From Nocardia sp. CY41 (GTDB lineage: Bacteria; Actinomycetota; Actinomycetes; Mycobacteriales; Mycobacteriaceae), in the NCBI RefSeq assembly GCF_009829325.1, contig NZ_VUOS01000012.1, positions 218,280 to 282,279 on the forward strand: 64,000 nt of DNA. The letters are read 5' to 3'. Of the stretch, positions 1-8,577 are shown piece after piece. The position numbers and the translations under genes were made by a program. Within the stretch, counting starts at the first letter, position 1, and each line of letters begins with the position of its first letter. The notes beneath the pieces are model-generated. The model was not told the DNA's origin. It saw only the letters and a list, made by a program, of their open reading frames with translations, and ran no database searches.

Positions 1-1101
1 TCTGGAGATGATCCGGCCGAGTAGTTCCTTCGCGTACCGCTGTTCGATCAACCACGGGCGCGCCTCGCGGGACAGCTGGACCAGGACGTCGAACGCGGTG
101 TCGTAGCTTCGAAGTTCGATGTGTGCCGCGGCGACATCGAGCAGGTGTCTGTTGCGGTTGTCGGACGTCGGCCGCAACCCTGGCGGCACCTGTCGGGCCA
201 GTCGTAACGCGAGGTCGGAACGGTCGTCCACGATGGCGTTCTCGACCCGCTTCATGGCGACCGTGGCGGGCCCGAATGTCGTCCAGTATTGGTGATAGCT
301 TCCCGAATCACGTTTCAGCGCTGCCGCTGCCGCGTTGGCGAGCCGCATCATGTCGTCCGCCTCATCCGGCCGGTTGTCTCGTATTGCCGCCGCTGAGCCG
401 CGCAAGAGTAACCACCCCCAGGTCGACAGTTCTCGAGTTGTGGCCACGGACAGGCGCGGCTCGATCCGATCTGCCCACGACGCGGCCAAGGTGCGGACTT
501 GGCCGAACTGTCGTTCCACAAGTAGGAGCCAGCACAGAGTGATCACCGCCGACGCTGCGTCGAGCACGTTCCCGGTCGATTCCGCATCCCGCAGCGACTG
601 ATCGAGCGCGGTTTTCGCGGATTGGAGTTGCCGCGTCTGGACCATCACCGACCCGGCCAGTTGCAGAATCCGGGATCGCATGAGCGGCGACGCGGCGCGC
701 CCGTCGAGTATCAGGTGGGGAAGCAGTCGGCTCAACTGGTCGTACTCGTTGTGGTGGTAGAGCTTCACCGCGGTGACAAGTGACTCGTTCATGCTCCGTT
801 CTGGAGGCGTTTCGGCCGCTTGTCCATCTGCGATCGAAAGGAGAGCCCGCCGCGTGGGAAGCCAGGCTTCTCCGTTTTCGGTCTCGGGGCGGTAGGGGTC
901 CGGACCGAGAAGCGCAGACAGCGGGCAACTCATCGCCACGGCCAGTCGTCGAAGTGTCTGCACGCGAGTGTCGTCGCGCTCGCCCTGTTCGATCTTGCGA
1001 ATCAGTGATAGCGATACCCCTGAACTCAGTGCGAGTTCACGTTGCGTCAGACCGCTCCGCTTGCGAACCGATCGCAAGCGTTCCCCGAGATCTGTGCTCA
1101 T
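1..1101 (-). CDS. XRE-family HTH transcriptional regulator with C-terminal repeat domain (3' end beyond window)
   Basis: The frame is open for 367 codons from ATG at 1101 to the left edge, so the C-terminus is missing. Residues about 5-65 form an XRE/Cro helix-turn-helix (LRSVRKRSGLTQRELALSSG, then VSLSLIRKIEQGERD). The rest is Leu/Ala-rich helical sequence resembling the TPR-like sensor part of actinobacterial XRE regulators. Such proteins usually run near 400 residues, so perhaps 30-60 are lost. The ligand and targets cannot be told; the nearest divergent gene is the secreted lipase at 1462. The family call is firm and the function is not. Confidence 0.8.
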   Translation of the reverse strand, partial: MSTDLGERLRSVRKRSGLTQRELALSSGVSLSLIRKIEQGERDDTRVQTLRRLAVAMSCPLSALLGPDPYRPETENGEAWLPTRRALLSIADGQAAETPPERSMNESLVTAVKLYHHNEYDQLSRLLPHLILDGRAASPLMRSRILQLAGSVMVQTRQLQSAKTALDQSLRDAESTGNVLDAASAVITLCWLLLVERQFGQVRTLAASWADRIEPRLSVATTRELSTWGWLLLRGSAAAIRDNRPDEADDMMRLANAAAAALKRDSGSYHQYWTTFGPATVAMKRVENAIVDDRSDLALRLARQVPPGLRPTSDNRNRHLLDVAAAHIELRSYDTAFDVLVQLSREARPWLIEQRYAKELLGRIISR

Positions 1102-1461
1102 GGCCCGAGGCTACGGGAGCTCTCAGTTCTCGTCAGGCCGTGTCGGCATGAATTGTGCGGGTGATCGAAGCGAGGCGAATCGCGAGCGGACGCGCCGAGT
1201 CGCCGTCGGCACCTGTCCCGATGTCATGCCCTGACCCGGGGCTGGCGAAGCCCTGCGTGGAGATCCGCCTGCGGGAAAGACCACCTCGGCGGTCCGCTCG
1301 AGACGTGGCCGAACGATTCGCCTCATCGGGATGACTCGGGCGGATTCCTTGCGTTTCCGCTCGCTGTCCGGCGTGTCGCTAAAGGTTTGCCCGCTGCGTC
1401 CGATTTGAATGCAGGCTGGCTGATCGACGAATGCCGCCAACTACCCGTGGAGGTCGAGGCC
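1102..1461. other. Intergenic region between divergent regulator and lipase genes
   Basis: About 360 bp between the start codons of the XRE regulator and the lipase. It must hold both promoters, but I see no convincing -35/-10 pair, tRNA or palindrome. Short frames on both strands are Arg/Ser-rich and look like high-GC noise. Confidence 0.5.
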
Positions 1462-2718
1462 GTGATCAGGCAGGTTCTTTCCGCCGACAGCAGGCGCGGT
1501 GGTGTCCGGGTCCTCGGCTGTCTGGTACTCGGGCTGCTTCTCGCGGCCAAAGCAACCGCGGAACCGCTGTACCCACGGCCCGATCCGGACCCGTTCTACG
1601 CCGCCCCGGCGGATCTTGCGGCACACCGACCAGGAGATGTGCTCGGTGTGCGCGCGCTGCCGCCCTTGGCGATGTTTCCCGGCTCGACCGTCACGCTCGT
1701 CAAATTCCGGTCCAGCAACTCGCATGGAGCGCCGATCGCGGCGACGACGACGGTGCTCACCCCCTTCGGCCGTCGGTCCGACGGGCCACTGCTGTCGTAT
1801 CAGCACTTCATCAATGCGCTCGGCACCGGCTGCGCGGTGTCGCACAAGCTGTACGGCGACGACCTGAATCTGAACGTGACCACGCCGATCTTGAACGTGG
1901 CGCTGGCGCAGGGCTGGGCCGTCGCGCTGCCGGATCAACTCGGACCGCAGTTCGCGCTGGGGGCCGCTCGCCTGGGTGGCCAGATCGTTCTGGACGGCAT
2001 CAGAGCGGTGCAGCGCCTGCCCGCGCTCGCCGCGCAGCACAGCGCGACGGTCATGGCGGGTTACTCCGGCGGCGGTCTGGCCGCCGCATGGGCGGCCGCG
2101 CTACAGCCGACGTACGCGCCGGAGTTGCAGCTCGCGGGCGCCGCCATCGGCGGCGTCCCGATGAACTTGGTGACGATGGCGGAGGCGCTGGGTCTGGATC
2201 CGCACCCCTCGTTCGGGTTGGCCATGGCGGCGGCGATCGGACTGGAGCGGGAGTATCCGGACCGGCTGCCGATCAGCTCATATCTCACCCCGCGCGGGCG
2301 CGAGGTCGCTGACGCCATGGCCAACAGTTGCAGCAACGAGATTCTCACCGCGGGTATCAATGGCAGCGCTCGGGAGTACGTCACCGACACCTCGATCTTC
2401 GACAGCCGCCAAGCACGCTCGGTGGTGGAGGAGAACAGTCTGGAACTCTACGGCGGGGTACCGGACACGCCGATCTTCGAATGGCATTCGCCGGAAGACC
2501 GGCAGATTGCGGTCGAGGCCATCGAGAACACCGTCCGCCGCTGGTGCGCGGCGGGGGTGCGAGTGCAGACACTGCGGGTCCCCGCGATCGAACAGCTGCC
2601 GGAAGCCGAGCCGCTGTCCGGAGCCGAGCATCTGACCACAGCGGTACTGGGTGCGCCGGCCGCGATGATGTGGCTCGGCGCGCGGGTTCGCGGCGAGCCC
2701 GCGCCCAGCAACTGCTGA
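1462..2718 (+). CDS. Secreted lipase-family (LIP) alpha/beta hydrolase
   Basis: Predicted exported serine hydrolase of the actinobacterial secretory lipase family, 418 residues from this start. A basic start is followed by a hydrophobic stretch (VLGCLVLGLLLAAKATA) consistent with a signal peptide. The nucleophile elbow is AGYSGGG (G-x-S-x-G) about 200 residues in; PED and AEHLT near the C-terminus are the likely acid and histidine. GTG 1462 is preferred because GGAGG lies about 8 bases upstream and the signal peptide then begins properly; the frame is open back to 1387. Enzymes of this family cleave acylglycerols or other esters outside the cell; the substrate here is unknown. Confidence 0.8.
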   Translation: MIRQVLSADSRRGGVRVLGCLVLGLLLAAKATAEPLYPRPDPDPFYAAPADLAAHRPGDVLGVRALPPLAMFPGSTVTLVKFRSSNSHGAPIAATTTVLTPFGRRSDGPLLSYQHFINALGTGCAVSHKLYGDDLNLNVTTPILNVALAQGWAVALPDQLGPQFALGAARLGGQIVLDGIRAVQRLPALAAQHSATVMAGYSGGGLAAAWAAALQPTYAPELQLAGAAIGGVPMNLVTMAEALGLDPHPSFGLAMAAAIGLEREYPDRLPISSYLTPRGREVADAMANSCSNEILTAGINGSAREYVTDTSIFDSRQARSVVEENSLELYGGVPDTPIFEWHSPEDRQIAVEAIENTVRRWCAAGVRVQTLRVPAIEQLPEAEPLSGAEHLTTAVLGAPAAMMWLGARVRGEPAPSNC

Positions 2719-3184
2719 CGAGGCGGGCGGGTGGACATCAGTGCGGGCGCGGTCACCGCAACTTGGCGACAACCGTGAACCTACTACGCGGAGGAGGGAC
2801 GCACTTGCTGTGTTGCGAGATGATTACCAGCACCGCAGGAGCGACCAGTGGGACGCGGTGCCGTCGGGGGACGCGAGCGCGGCGGCCTGACAAGACGCAT
2901 GCCTCCGATTATTTGGCGGAATAGTAGGGTATTTATTAACGCGCTTGCGCCGAAAGATCGAATACGACCGTTTCAGATTGTGTCGCACAAATATGCGAGA
3001 CCGTCTTGGTGCGCGATGCGAGTAAGACGCAGATCAGCATTCCGCCGAAATATGGACCGCCGGAATCGATAACACTTCGAGTTCCGCTGTCTTAAGGGAC
3101 ACGCGACTTCGCATGTCTGCTAAAGAGCTGCTCTGGGTGGCTACGCCGCGGACGGCCGACGCGGAGGACGGCCGAGCGATGTTC
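2719..3184. other. Convergent intergenic region with a low-GC island
   Basis: A 466-bp gap between two convergent genes, which should need no promoter. Bases about 2910-3075 are close to half A+T, far below the flanking genes, and include runs such as TATTTATTAAC. No tRNA, clear ORF or transposase remnant is visible. It may hold a small RNA or be a scar of acquired DNA. Confidence 0.4.
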
Positions 3185-3835
3185 CTACAGCCGGGCTACG
3201 CAGACGACGAAATGTCGCTGGCCGTAGACGATTCCGCTGTCGGCCGAGCCGCAGGCGTTCACGTCGACGGTGTTCTGCTTGATGTCGATCACGCGGACGG
3301 CGCCCGGGGTGTGGGCTGCGCAGTCGAGACGCTTGGGGCTGCCGGGCGTGAGTTCCATGCAGCCGCCGACGACCCAGTCGATGTCCAGGCACAGCGCGGC
3401 CTGCGCCGCTCCGTGCAGGGTCTCGTTGTAGGTGTGGTCGGCGTCGGTGGGGCAGGTGGCGTTGGCCGGGGCCTTCTCGACGACCTTGTAGACCGAGTTC
3501 GGGCTGCCACAAGCGGTTTTGTCGATCGCGCCTGCGCCGCCGAACTGCACGCAGTCGCCGATGTTCACCTGCAGGCTGGTCGCGCTCTTGTTCGACGCGC
3601 CACGTAACGCCGACGTGGTCGGCAGTGCCTCCGTGGTGGTCGGCAGCGGCTCCTCGGTGGTCGTCGGTGGCGCGGAGGTGGTTGCCGCGTTGTCGGCCTG
3701 AGCGGCAGCCTTGGCCGGCTCGTCGGCGGGGCCGGACATCGATAGCGCGGCGACGACCACGAGAGTGGCCGCCAGCCCGGTCCCGACCATGAAGGCGGCC
3801 AGGGTGATACCGGCGCGGACACGTTGGCGCGACAC
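3185..3835 (-). CDS. Membrane-anchored LppU/SCO3897-like protein
   Basis: Predicted envelope protein of 216 residues: a short basic N-terminus, one transmembrane helix (ITLAAFMVGTGLAATLVVVAAL), a Pro/Thr/Glu-rich linker, and an extracytoplasmic domain with regularly spaced cysteines. The stretches NIGDCVQFGG and CLDIDWVVGGCMEL are characteristic of the LppU family, whose role is unknown. There is no lipobox, so it is anchored by the helix. GTG 3835 is chosen because GGAGGA (3841-3846) sits five bases upstream; an in-frame GTG exists at 3871. Confidence 0.72.
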   Translation of the reverse strand: MSRQRVRAGITLAAFMVGTGLAATLVVVAALSMSGPADEPAKAAAQADNAATTSAPPTTTEEPLPTTTEALPTTSALRGASNKSATSLQVNIGDCVQFGGAGAIDKTACGSPNSVYKVVEKAPANATCPTDADHTYNETLHGAAQAALCLDIDWVVGGCMELTPGSPKRLDCAAHTPGAVRVIDIKQNTVDVNACGSADSGIVYGQRHFVVCVARL

Positions 3836-4012
3836 GTACGTCCTCCAGAGCTCTGAACCCTTCGAACCCACCTAGCGACCCGAAGTTGTGAATCTTGCGG
3901 ATTGAAGACCACGCCATGCTTACACTACGCGGCACGTCCGCGTCGAGTTTTGCTTCCCAAGGGGAGCGAACCGTCCTGGGAATTCACTCGTGTCCGGCAT
4001 CCGGGGCAGCAG

Positions 4013-4044
4013 TGATCACGATCGGATAACGAACTTCGTGATCA
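4013..4044. promoter_or_regulatory. Inverted repeat upstream of the secreted-protein gene
   Basis: Perfect 9-bp arms TGATCACGA (4013-4021) and TCGTGATCA (4036-4044) around a 14-base spacer, in the divergent interval between the genes at 3835 and 4146. The position suits an operator; the binding protein is unknown. Confidence 0.45.
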
Positions 4045-4145
4045 TGTGTGCCGGCCGCCAGGTCTGGAAACAAGTCACGGGCGCTGTACAGTCACACGCC
4101 ATCCGGCCTCCGGAGCCGGGTGTCTCGGTGAGAAGGAATTCCAGA

Positions 4146-4754
4146 ATGAAGTTCGGCACTATTGCCGCCATTACGCTCGGTGCGGTTGCCGCAGTGGGCA
4201 TCACAGCGGGGGCCGCGAACGCGAAACCCATAGAACCGGAGCGGGAGACCACGACAGCGGGCGTCGAGCAGGGCGTCGACTACCGCACCACGGTTTCGCG
4301 CGAGACCGGGGCCATCACGACCGCCGTCGAGCACGGCACCTTCGCGGTGGCCGACGACGGCACCAAGATCAAACTGACCTCCGATACCGGAGCCGTGGTG
4401 GCGGAAGTGCCGCTGACTTTCCAGGTTTCCGGTAGCAAGCTCTCGGTCGCGCACGAAATCAGCGACGGCGGACGGCGTCTCGCGCTGACGCCGACGGCCG
4501 GCGCCAAGGAGATCGGCGAGATGCAGCCGATCAGCTCGATGAACCGCCTCATCGCCGAGCTGAACCAGAACGTCGTCGGCGTGGTCGCGGGCGCGCTGCT
4601 CGGTGGACTGCTCGGGGCCCTGATCGGTCTGGGCTTCTTCAGCATCATCACCGGCCCGATCGGTCTGGTCGTCGGTGCGATCGCGGGCGGAGCCATCCAG
4701 GGCGGGCAGCCGTTCATGGACGCGCTGATGGCGGTCGTCAACGGCGAACCCTGA
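4146..4754 (+). CDS. Secreted protein with C-terminal glycine-rich hydrophobic segments (unknown function)
   Basis: 202 residues with a clear signal peptide (ITLGAVAAVGITAGAANA, likely cleavage after ANA at about residue 26). The mature part has a beta-rich middle (TTVSRETGAITTAVEHGTF...) and two C-terminal hydrophobic segments with glycine-zipper spacing (VVAGALLGGLLGALIGLGFF and IGLVVGAIAGGAIQGG), which may insert in membrane or oligomerise. ATG 4146 fits the signal peptide, with a purine-rich AGAAGGA upstream. I know similar proteins only as uncharacterised Nocardia paralogues; no enzymatic motif is seen. Confidence 0.72.
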   Translation: MKFGTIAAITLGAVAAVGITAGAANAKPIEPERETTTAGVEQGVDYRTTVSRETGAITTAVEHGTFAVADDGTKIKLTSDTGAVVAEVPLTFQVSGSKLSVAHEISDGGRRLALTPTAGAKEIGEMQPISSMNRLIAELNQNVVGVVAGALLGGLLGALIGLGFFSIITGPIGLVVGAIAGGAIQGGQPFMDALMAVVNGEP

Positions 4755-4776
4755 TCGGGACCGCACGGATCGGATG

Positions 4777-4804
4777 CGGCAGGCGCACCGCAGCGCGCCT
4801 GCCG
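4777..4804 (+). terminator. Hairpin after the secreted-protein gene
   Basis: Perfect 10-bp stem CGGCAGGCGC/GCGCCTGCCG with an 8-base loop, 22 bases after the stop codon. There is no U-tract, which is common for actinobacterial terminators. Confidence 0.5.
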
Positions 4805-4945
4805 TACCCGGACCGGCTTGCCGATCGCCGTGGCCGCCGGACGGGAGCTCGGTCAGGCCGCCACGGCTGCGGCGCGGGAGCGAAGAGAACGCGCGAACGC
4901 CCGATGCCGCTGGACGCGTGCTATCGCGCGGGTGACGCGAAACGA

Positions 4946-5152
4946 TCAGCGCTCGGTGGAACCGGACTCGCCGTCGCGGTGCTGGCGAGATAGTCGCCAG
5001 AGGAACTCCGGGTCGTCGTCGGGTCCGATGACGCGCTTGCGCTGTGGTGAACGCGTCTGCGGGGCAGTGGGTCCAGTCCGCTCGGGGCCGAACGCCTTCC
5101 AGCACAACACCGCTATCGCCACCACCGCGATGAGTGCCAACAAGTACGTCAC
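4946..5152 (-). CDS. Small single-pass membrane protein, hypothetical
   Basis: 68 residues: an N-terminal transmembrane helix (TYLLALIAVVAIAVLCWKAF) followed by a charged cytoplasmic tail ending RQHRDGESGSTER. GTG 5152 is preferred because AGGAGG (5162-5167) is about 9 bases upstream; a GTG at 5161 abuts the Shine-Dalgarno too closely. No known family recognised. Confidence 0.55.
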   Translation of the reverse strand: MTYLLALIAVVAIAVLCWKAFGPERTGPTAPQTRSPQRKRVIGPDDDPEFLWRLSRQHRDGESGSTER

Positions 5153-5270
5153 GTCGCTCACCTCCTGGTTACGAGGGTAGCCGCGGACGTGACTCCCGCA
5201 CACCGTAGACGCAGAAAATGGTCTGCGGGCGAGCGCGGACCCGAGCACGACGGGCCCGCGCGCCCTGCGA

Positions 5271-5480
5271 TCAGCGTGCGGTCGCCTCGGTGGTCAGCGA
5301 CTTGAGCAGCTGGAGTACTTCCGATTCGCGGAACCGGCGATGTCCGCCCGGTGTGCGCAGCGACCCGAGGCGCCCGGCGTGGGCCCAGCGCGTCACGGTC
5401 TTGGGGTCGACGTGGAACAGGGCAGCAACCTGGCCCGGAGTCAGCAGGGTGTCCTGGCCGCCGACGGTGATCGCAGTCAT
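5271..5480 (-). CDS. bldC: BldC-like MerR-type DNA-binding regulator
   Basis: 69-residue stand-alone winged-helix domain. LLTPGQVAALFHVDPKTVTR, then WAHAGRLGSLRTPGGHRRFR closely matches Streptomyces BldC, a small MerR-like regulator of development that binds direct repeats cooperatively. There is no effector domain, as expected. ATG 5480 gives the usual N-terminus. In non-sporulating actinobacteria its target genes are poorly defined. Confidence 0.85.
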   Translation of the reverse strand: MTAITVGGQDTLLTPGQVAALFHVDPKTVTRWAHAGRLGSLRTPGGHRRFRESEVLQLLKSLTTEATAR

Positions 5481-5665
5481 AGCAAACCTCTCCGTTCTCG
5501 ACAGTTCCCTCATCAGATGGCGCCATCGTCGCACTGAAACCCCTAGGTACTCGAACCACCTACAGTTGGTAAAGGGGAGGTAATAGACAAAACGGATGCG
5601 CGCCCCACCCCCGGCTGTTGGGCGTGCACCGGGGGCGGGCAACAGCTTCGCATAGGCTGAGGGAT

Positions 5666-6028
5666 GTGCGTGACGCAACTCCACCAAAAGGTGCTTCCGG
5701 ACAGCAAACGGCTGGCGCAGGTCGTCGGTTGGCCCGCAATCTGGCGCTATACACCGTCGCCAGGTTGGGTCTTGTGGTAGCGCTCGCCGCTGTGATCAAG
5801 CTGGCCGCGTGGCTGGTGGGGGTGGACATCCCGGTGGTGGTCGCGGCCCTGTTCGCGTTGATCATCGCGATGCCGCTGTCGCTGACCCTCTTCAAGCGGC
5901 TGCGGGCCAAGGTGAACGAGGACATCGCCCTGGTCGACGAGCGCAGGCGACGGGACAAGGCCGAGCTTCGGGCGCGGTTGCGCGGCGACGAGCCGCCCAC
6001 TCCGCCGGAGGCCGGGGCCTCTTCGTGA
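5666..6028 (+). CDS. DUF4229 family membrane protein
   Basis: 120 residues with two transmembrane helices ([20 protein letters not shown] and [20 protein letters not shown]) and a charged coiled C-terminus ([20 protein letters not shown]) typical of DUF4229. GTG 5666 follows a GAGGG stretch. Its TGA overlaps the GTG of the next gene (GTGA, 6025-6028), so the two are probably translationally coupled. Function unknown. Confidence 0.72.
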   Translation: MRDATPPKGASGQQTAGAGRRLARNLALYTVARLGLVVALAAVIKLAAWLVGVDIPVVVAALFALIIAMPLSLTLFKRLRAKVNEDIALVDERRRRDKAELRARLRGDEPPTPPEAGASS

Positions 6029-7110
6029 AGTCCTGTGATCACACCGCACCGCGCGATTGGGTCGACAACGCGGTGCGGTTGATCGACGCCGACGCCCAGC
6101 GCAGCGCGGACACCCACTTGCTGCGCTATCCGCTGCCTGCCGGGTGGAACGTCCAGCTCTATCTCAAGGACGAGTCCACCCACATCACCGGCAGCCTCAA
6201 GCACCGCCTGGCCCGCTCGCTGTTCCTGTACGCGATCTGCAACGGCTGGGTCACCGAGGGGACGACCGTGGTGGAGGCGTCCTCCGGTTCGACCGCGGTC
6301 AGCGAGGCATACTTCGCCAAACTGCTCGGCCTGGACTTCGTCGCGGTGATGCCGGCGAGCACTTCCCCGCAGAAGATCGCGCTGATCGAGGCGCAGGGTG
6401 GGCGCTGCCATTTCGTGCGCCGCCCGCCGGATATGTACACCGAGGCCGCACGGCTGGCCGCCGAGTGCGGCGGTCACTACATGGACCAGTTCACCCACGC
6501 CGAGCGCGCCACCGACTGGCGCGGCAACAACAACATCGCCGAGTCGATCTTCCAGCAGATGTTGTTGGAGACCAACCCGGTGCCGGAATGGATCGTGGTC
6601 GGTGCGGGCACGGGCGGCACCAGCGCGACGATCGGCCGCTATATCCGGTACCGCAGGCACGCGACGAAGCTGGCCGTGGTCGATCCGGAGAACTCCGCGT
6701 TCTACGGCGGGTACGAGACCGGGGACGCGGCTTATCAGACCGGAATGCCTTCCCGGATCGAGGGCATCGGCCGTCCGCGCGTGGAGCCCTCGTTCGTCGG
6801 CCAGGTGGTGGACCGTATGTTCGAGGTGCCCGACGCGGCGTCCATCGCGGCGGCCAGGTTCGCGAGCGCGCGGCTCGGCCGCCGAGTCGGTGGATCGACC
6901 GGGACCAACCTGTGGGGCGTGTTCGCCTTGATCGCCGAGATGCTCTCCGAAGGCCGCGGCGGCAGTGTCGTCACCCTGCTGTGCGATGGCGGAGATCGTT
7001 ACGCGGGAACGTATTTCGATGATGCGTGGGTCGCGGGCCAGGGATTGGATCTCGCCGCGCCCACCGCGGTCTTGGAGAAGTTCACGGCGACCGGGATCTG
7101 GGACGCCTGA
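6025..7110 (+). CDS. cds1: PLP-dependent cysteine synthase-fold enzyme, Cds1-like L-cysteine desulfhydrase
   Basis: 361-residue fold-type II PLP enzyme. [16 protein letters not shown] carries the expected PLP lysine, and [14 protein letters not shown] is the phosphate-binding loop. It resembles M. tuberculosis Cds1 (Rv3684), reported to degrade cysteine to pyruvate, ammonia and H2S, more than the biosynthetic CysK/CysM. The residues that separate lyase from synthase cannot be verified by eye. Coupled by a 4-base overlap to the DUF4229 gene. Confidence 0.72.
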   Translation: MKSCDHTAPRDWVDNAVRLIDADAQRSADTHLLRYPLPAGWNVQLYLKDESTHITGSLKHRLARSLFLYAICNGWVTEGTTVVEASSGSTAVSEAYFAKLLGLDFVAVMPASTSPQKIALIEAQGGRCHFVRRPPDMYTEAARLAAECGGHYMDQFTHAERATDWRGNNNIAESIFQQMLLETNPVPEWIVVGAGTGGTSATIGRYIRYRRHATKLAVVDPENSAFYGGYETGDAAYQTGMPSRIEGIGRPRVEPSFVGQVVDRMFEVPDAASIAAARFASARLGRRVGGSTGTNLWGVFALIAEMLSEGRGGSVVTLLCDGGDRYAGTYFDDAWVAGQGLDLAAPTAVLEKFTATGIWDA

Positions 7111-7176
7111 TCGGTTCGCGCCTCGCGTGGGTGCTGTTCGCCGCAAGCGGAACGGGGCCCTGTCGCGCCCTATCGC

Positions 7177-7221
7177 GTCAATTTTTATTGACACTGCGCG
7201 CTGACGTCAATCAAAATTGAC
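7177..7221 (+). promoter_or_regulatory. Twin GTCAAT-N4-ATTGAC operators with embedded promoter
   Basis: Two perfect 16-bp palindromes with identical arms: 7177-7192 (spacer TTTT) and 7206-7221 (spacer CAAA), centres 29 bp apart. The first ends in a consensus -35 TTGACA (7188-7193), and the second contains a CAAAAT -10-like hexamer (7212-7217) 18 bases on. Transcription would then begin at or next to the ATG at 7225. Both boxes overlap the operators, so a bound repressor would block RNA polymerase. Confidence 0.7.
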
Positions 7222-7224
7222 GGC

Positions 7225-7446
7225 ATGACGGAAGCAACCACTCTGGCGGCCGCCGCGGGCAGCCCCGATCCCAAGGTCGGGCTGCGCGCGGTGCTCGCCC
7301 TACGCAGGCTGCTCGAGCGTCTCGAAGCGATCCAGGTGGCCAACGCCCGTGCCCAGGGCTGGTCCTGGCAGGCGATCGCGGAAGCGCTCGAGGTCAGCAA
7401 GCAGGCAGTCCACCAGAAATACAACCGGAAAGGCAGGAGCCGCTGA
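7225..7446 (+). CDS. Small HTH regulator paired with a Clp N-terminal domain protein
   Basis: 73 residues: an N-terminal helix (GLRAVLALRRLLERLEAIQV) and a helix-turn-helix (WSWQAIAEALEVSKQAVHQK, then YNRKGR). No Shine-Dalgarno precedes ATG 7225; the operator ends three bases before it and the promoter spacing puts the transcript start at the ATG, so the mRNA is probably leaderless. The stop overlaps the next start (TGATG), indicating coupling. Autoregulation through the twin palindromes is the simplest inference. Confidence 0.75.
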   Translation: MTEATTLAAAAGSPDPKVGLRAVLALRRLLERLEAIQVANARAQGWSWQAIAEALEVSKQAVHQKYNRKGRSR

Positions 7447-8027
7447 TGTTCGAACGGTTCAGCAGGTCGGCGCGCACGGCGATCGTCGCCGCTCAGGAGG
7501 ACGCGCGCGAACTCAACGCGTCGACTATCGAGGTCGAGCACGTGCTGCTCGGACTGCTCGCGCAGGCCGAGCCCGCGGTGACGGCTTTGCTCGCGGAGGC
7601 GGGACTCACTCGCGACGGCGTGCGCCGCGCGCTGGCCGAACAGGGCAACGGTGTGCCACTCGGTCCCGAGGACGCGGAGGCATTGCGATCCATCGGCATC
7701 GATCTGGACGCCGTCCGGGAATCGCTGGAAGCGAATTTCGGCGAGGACGCACTCGACCGCGCCGCGCCGGACCCGCGCCGTGGGCCGTTCCCCTGGAGCC
7801 GCGGCGGGTACTACGGGCACATTCCGTTCACGAAGGAAGCGAAGAAGGTGCTCGAACTCTCCCTGCGTGAGGCGCTCGGCCGCAAGGACAAGACCATCGA
7901 ATCCGGGCACATGCTGCTCGGCATCCTGCGCGCTCCCAACCAGACGACGGTGCGCCTGTTCGGCGGCCCCACCGCGATCCAGCAGTTGCGGCCCAAAGTG
8001 CACGCCCTGCTCGACCGTGCGGCCTGA
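7446..8027 (+). CDS. Clp protease N-terminal (double Clp-N repeat) domain protein
   Basis: 193 residues. FERFSRSARTAIVAAQEDAR...IEVEHVLLGLLAQ and FTKEAKKVLELSLREALGRK...IESGHMLLGIL are two Clp-N repeats like those at the start of ClpC. There is no AAA+ module, so it cannot unfold substrates itself; it may be an adaptor, a partner or a stress sensor for the upstream HTH protein. A proline/glycine-rich linker (DPRRGPFPWSRGGYYG) separates the repeats. Confidence 0.78.
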   Translation: MFERFSRSARTAIVAAQEDARELNASTIEVEHVLLGLLAQAEPAVTALLAEAGLTRDGVRRALAEQGNGVPLGPEDAEALRSIGIDLDAVRESLEANFGEDALDRAAPDPRRGPFPWSRGGYYGHIPFTKEAKKVLELSLREALGRKDKTIESGHMLLGILRAPNQTTVRLFGGPTAIQQLRPKVHALLDRAA

Positions 8028-8101
8028 GCCGGCGGACATGCGCTGGCGGAGTTCGGGTTTTCCGGCGGCGCGTGTCCGCATCCGACGCCTAGCATTGGGC
8101 C

Positions 8102-8485
8102 ATGCAGCTCGTGATTCGCTTGATCATCAACGCGGTGGCCATCTGGCTGGCCGCCTTCTGGATCGACAAGATCGACATTCTCGCTCCCGAAGGCGGCAAC
8201 GGCGCGAAGATCGGCGTGGTCCTCGCCGTGGCCGCGGTATTCACGGCGGTGAACGCGGTGGTGAAGCCCATCGTGAAATTGCTGTCACTACCGCTGGTGA
8301 TCGTCACCCTCGGCCTGTTCCTGCTGCTGATCAACGCGCTCATGCTGTGGCTGACCGCCGAGATCACCAAGGCGTTCACCGAATACGGCCTGCGCGTCGA
8401 GGGTTTCTGGGCCGCGGTGTTCGGCGGCATCATCGTCTCGCTCGTGAACTGGGTGCTCGGCATCCTGGTTCCGGACGAGGACTGA
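8102..8485 (+). CDS. Phage holin family (superfamily IV) four-helix membrane protein
   Basis: 127 residues with four predicted transmembrane helices (VIRLIINAVAIWLAAFW; IGVVLAVAAVFTAVNAVV; LVIVTLGLFLLLINALMLWL; FWAAVFGGIIVSLVNWVLGI). Matches the small chromosomal Phage_holin_4_2-type family common in actinobacteria. No lysin or phage genes lie nearby, so this is a housekeeping membrane protein of unclear role. Confidence 0.8.
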   Translation: MQLVIRLIINAVAIWLAAFWIDKIDILAPEGGNGAKIGVVLAVAAVFTAVNAVVKPIVKLLSLPLVIVTLGLFLLLINALMLWLTAEITKAFTEYGLRVEGFWAAVFGGIIVSLVNWVLGILVPDED

Positions 8486-8577
8486 TTCACGGCGCAGGCG
8501 CACGCGCGGTCGCGTTCCGCGCGGAGGCCGTCAGCGGGTCGGCGCGTCGGCCCGCGGCCGGGGAACGGGTTCGGACG

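Noticed and set aside
5560..7194. Minus-strand frame of about 540 codons opposite the PLP enzyme
   Set aside because: Arg/His/Asp-rich antisense sequence; the plus strand encodes a complete PLP enzyme with its motifs.
7177..7221. HspR HAIR element (CTTGAGT-N7-ACTCAAG) as the operator of the Clp-N operon
   Set aside because: The arms are GTCAAT/ATTGAC with a 4-base spacer and do not match.
8102..8485. Prophage remnant suggested by the holin-family gene
   Set aside because: No integrase, lysin or structural phage gene nearby; the family is chromosomal in actinobacteria.
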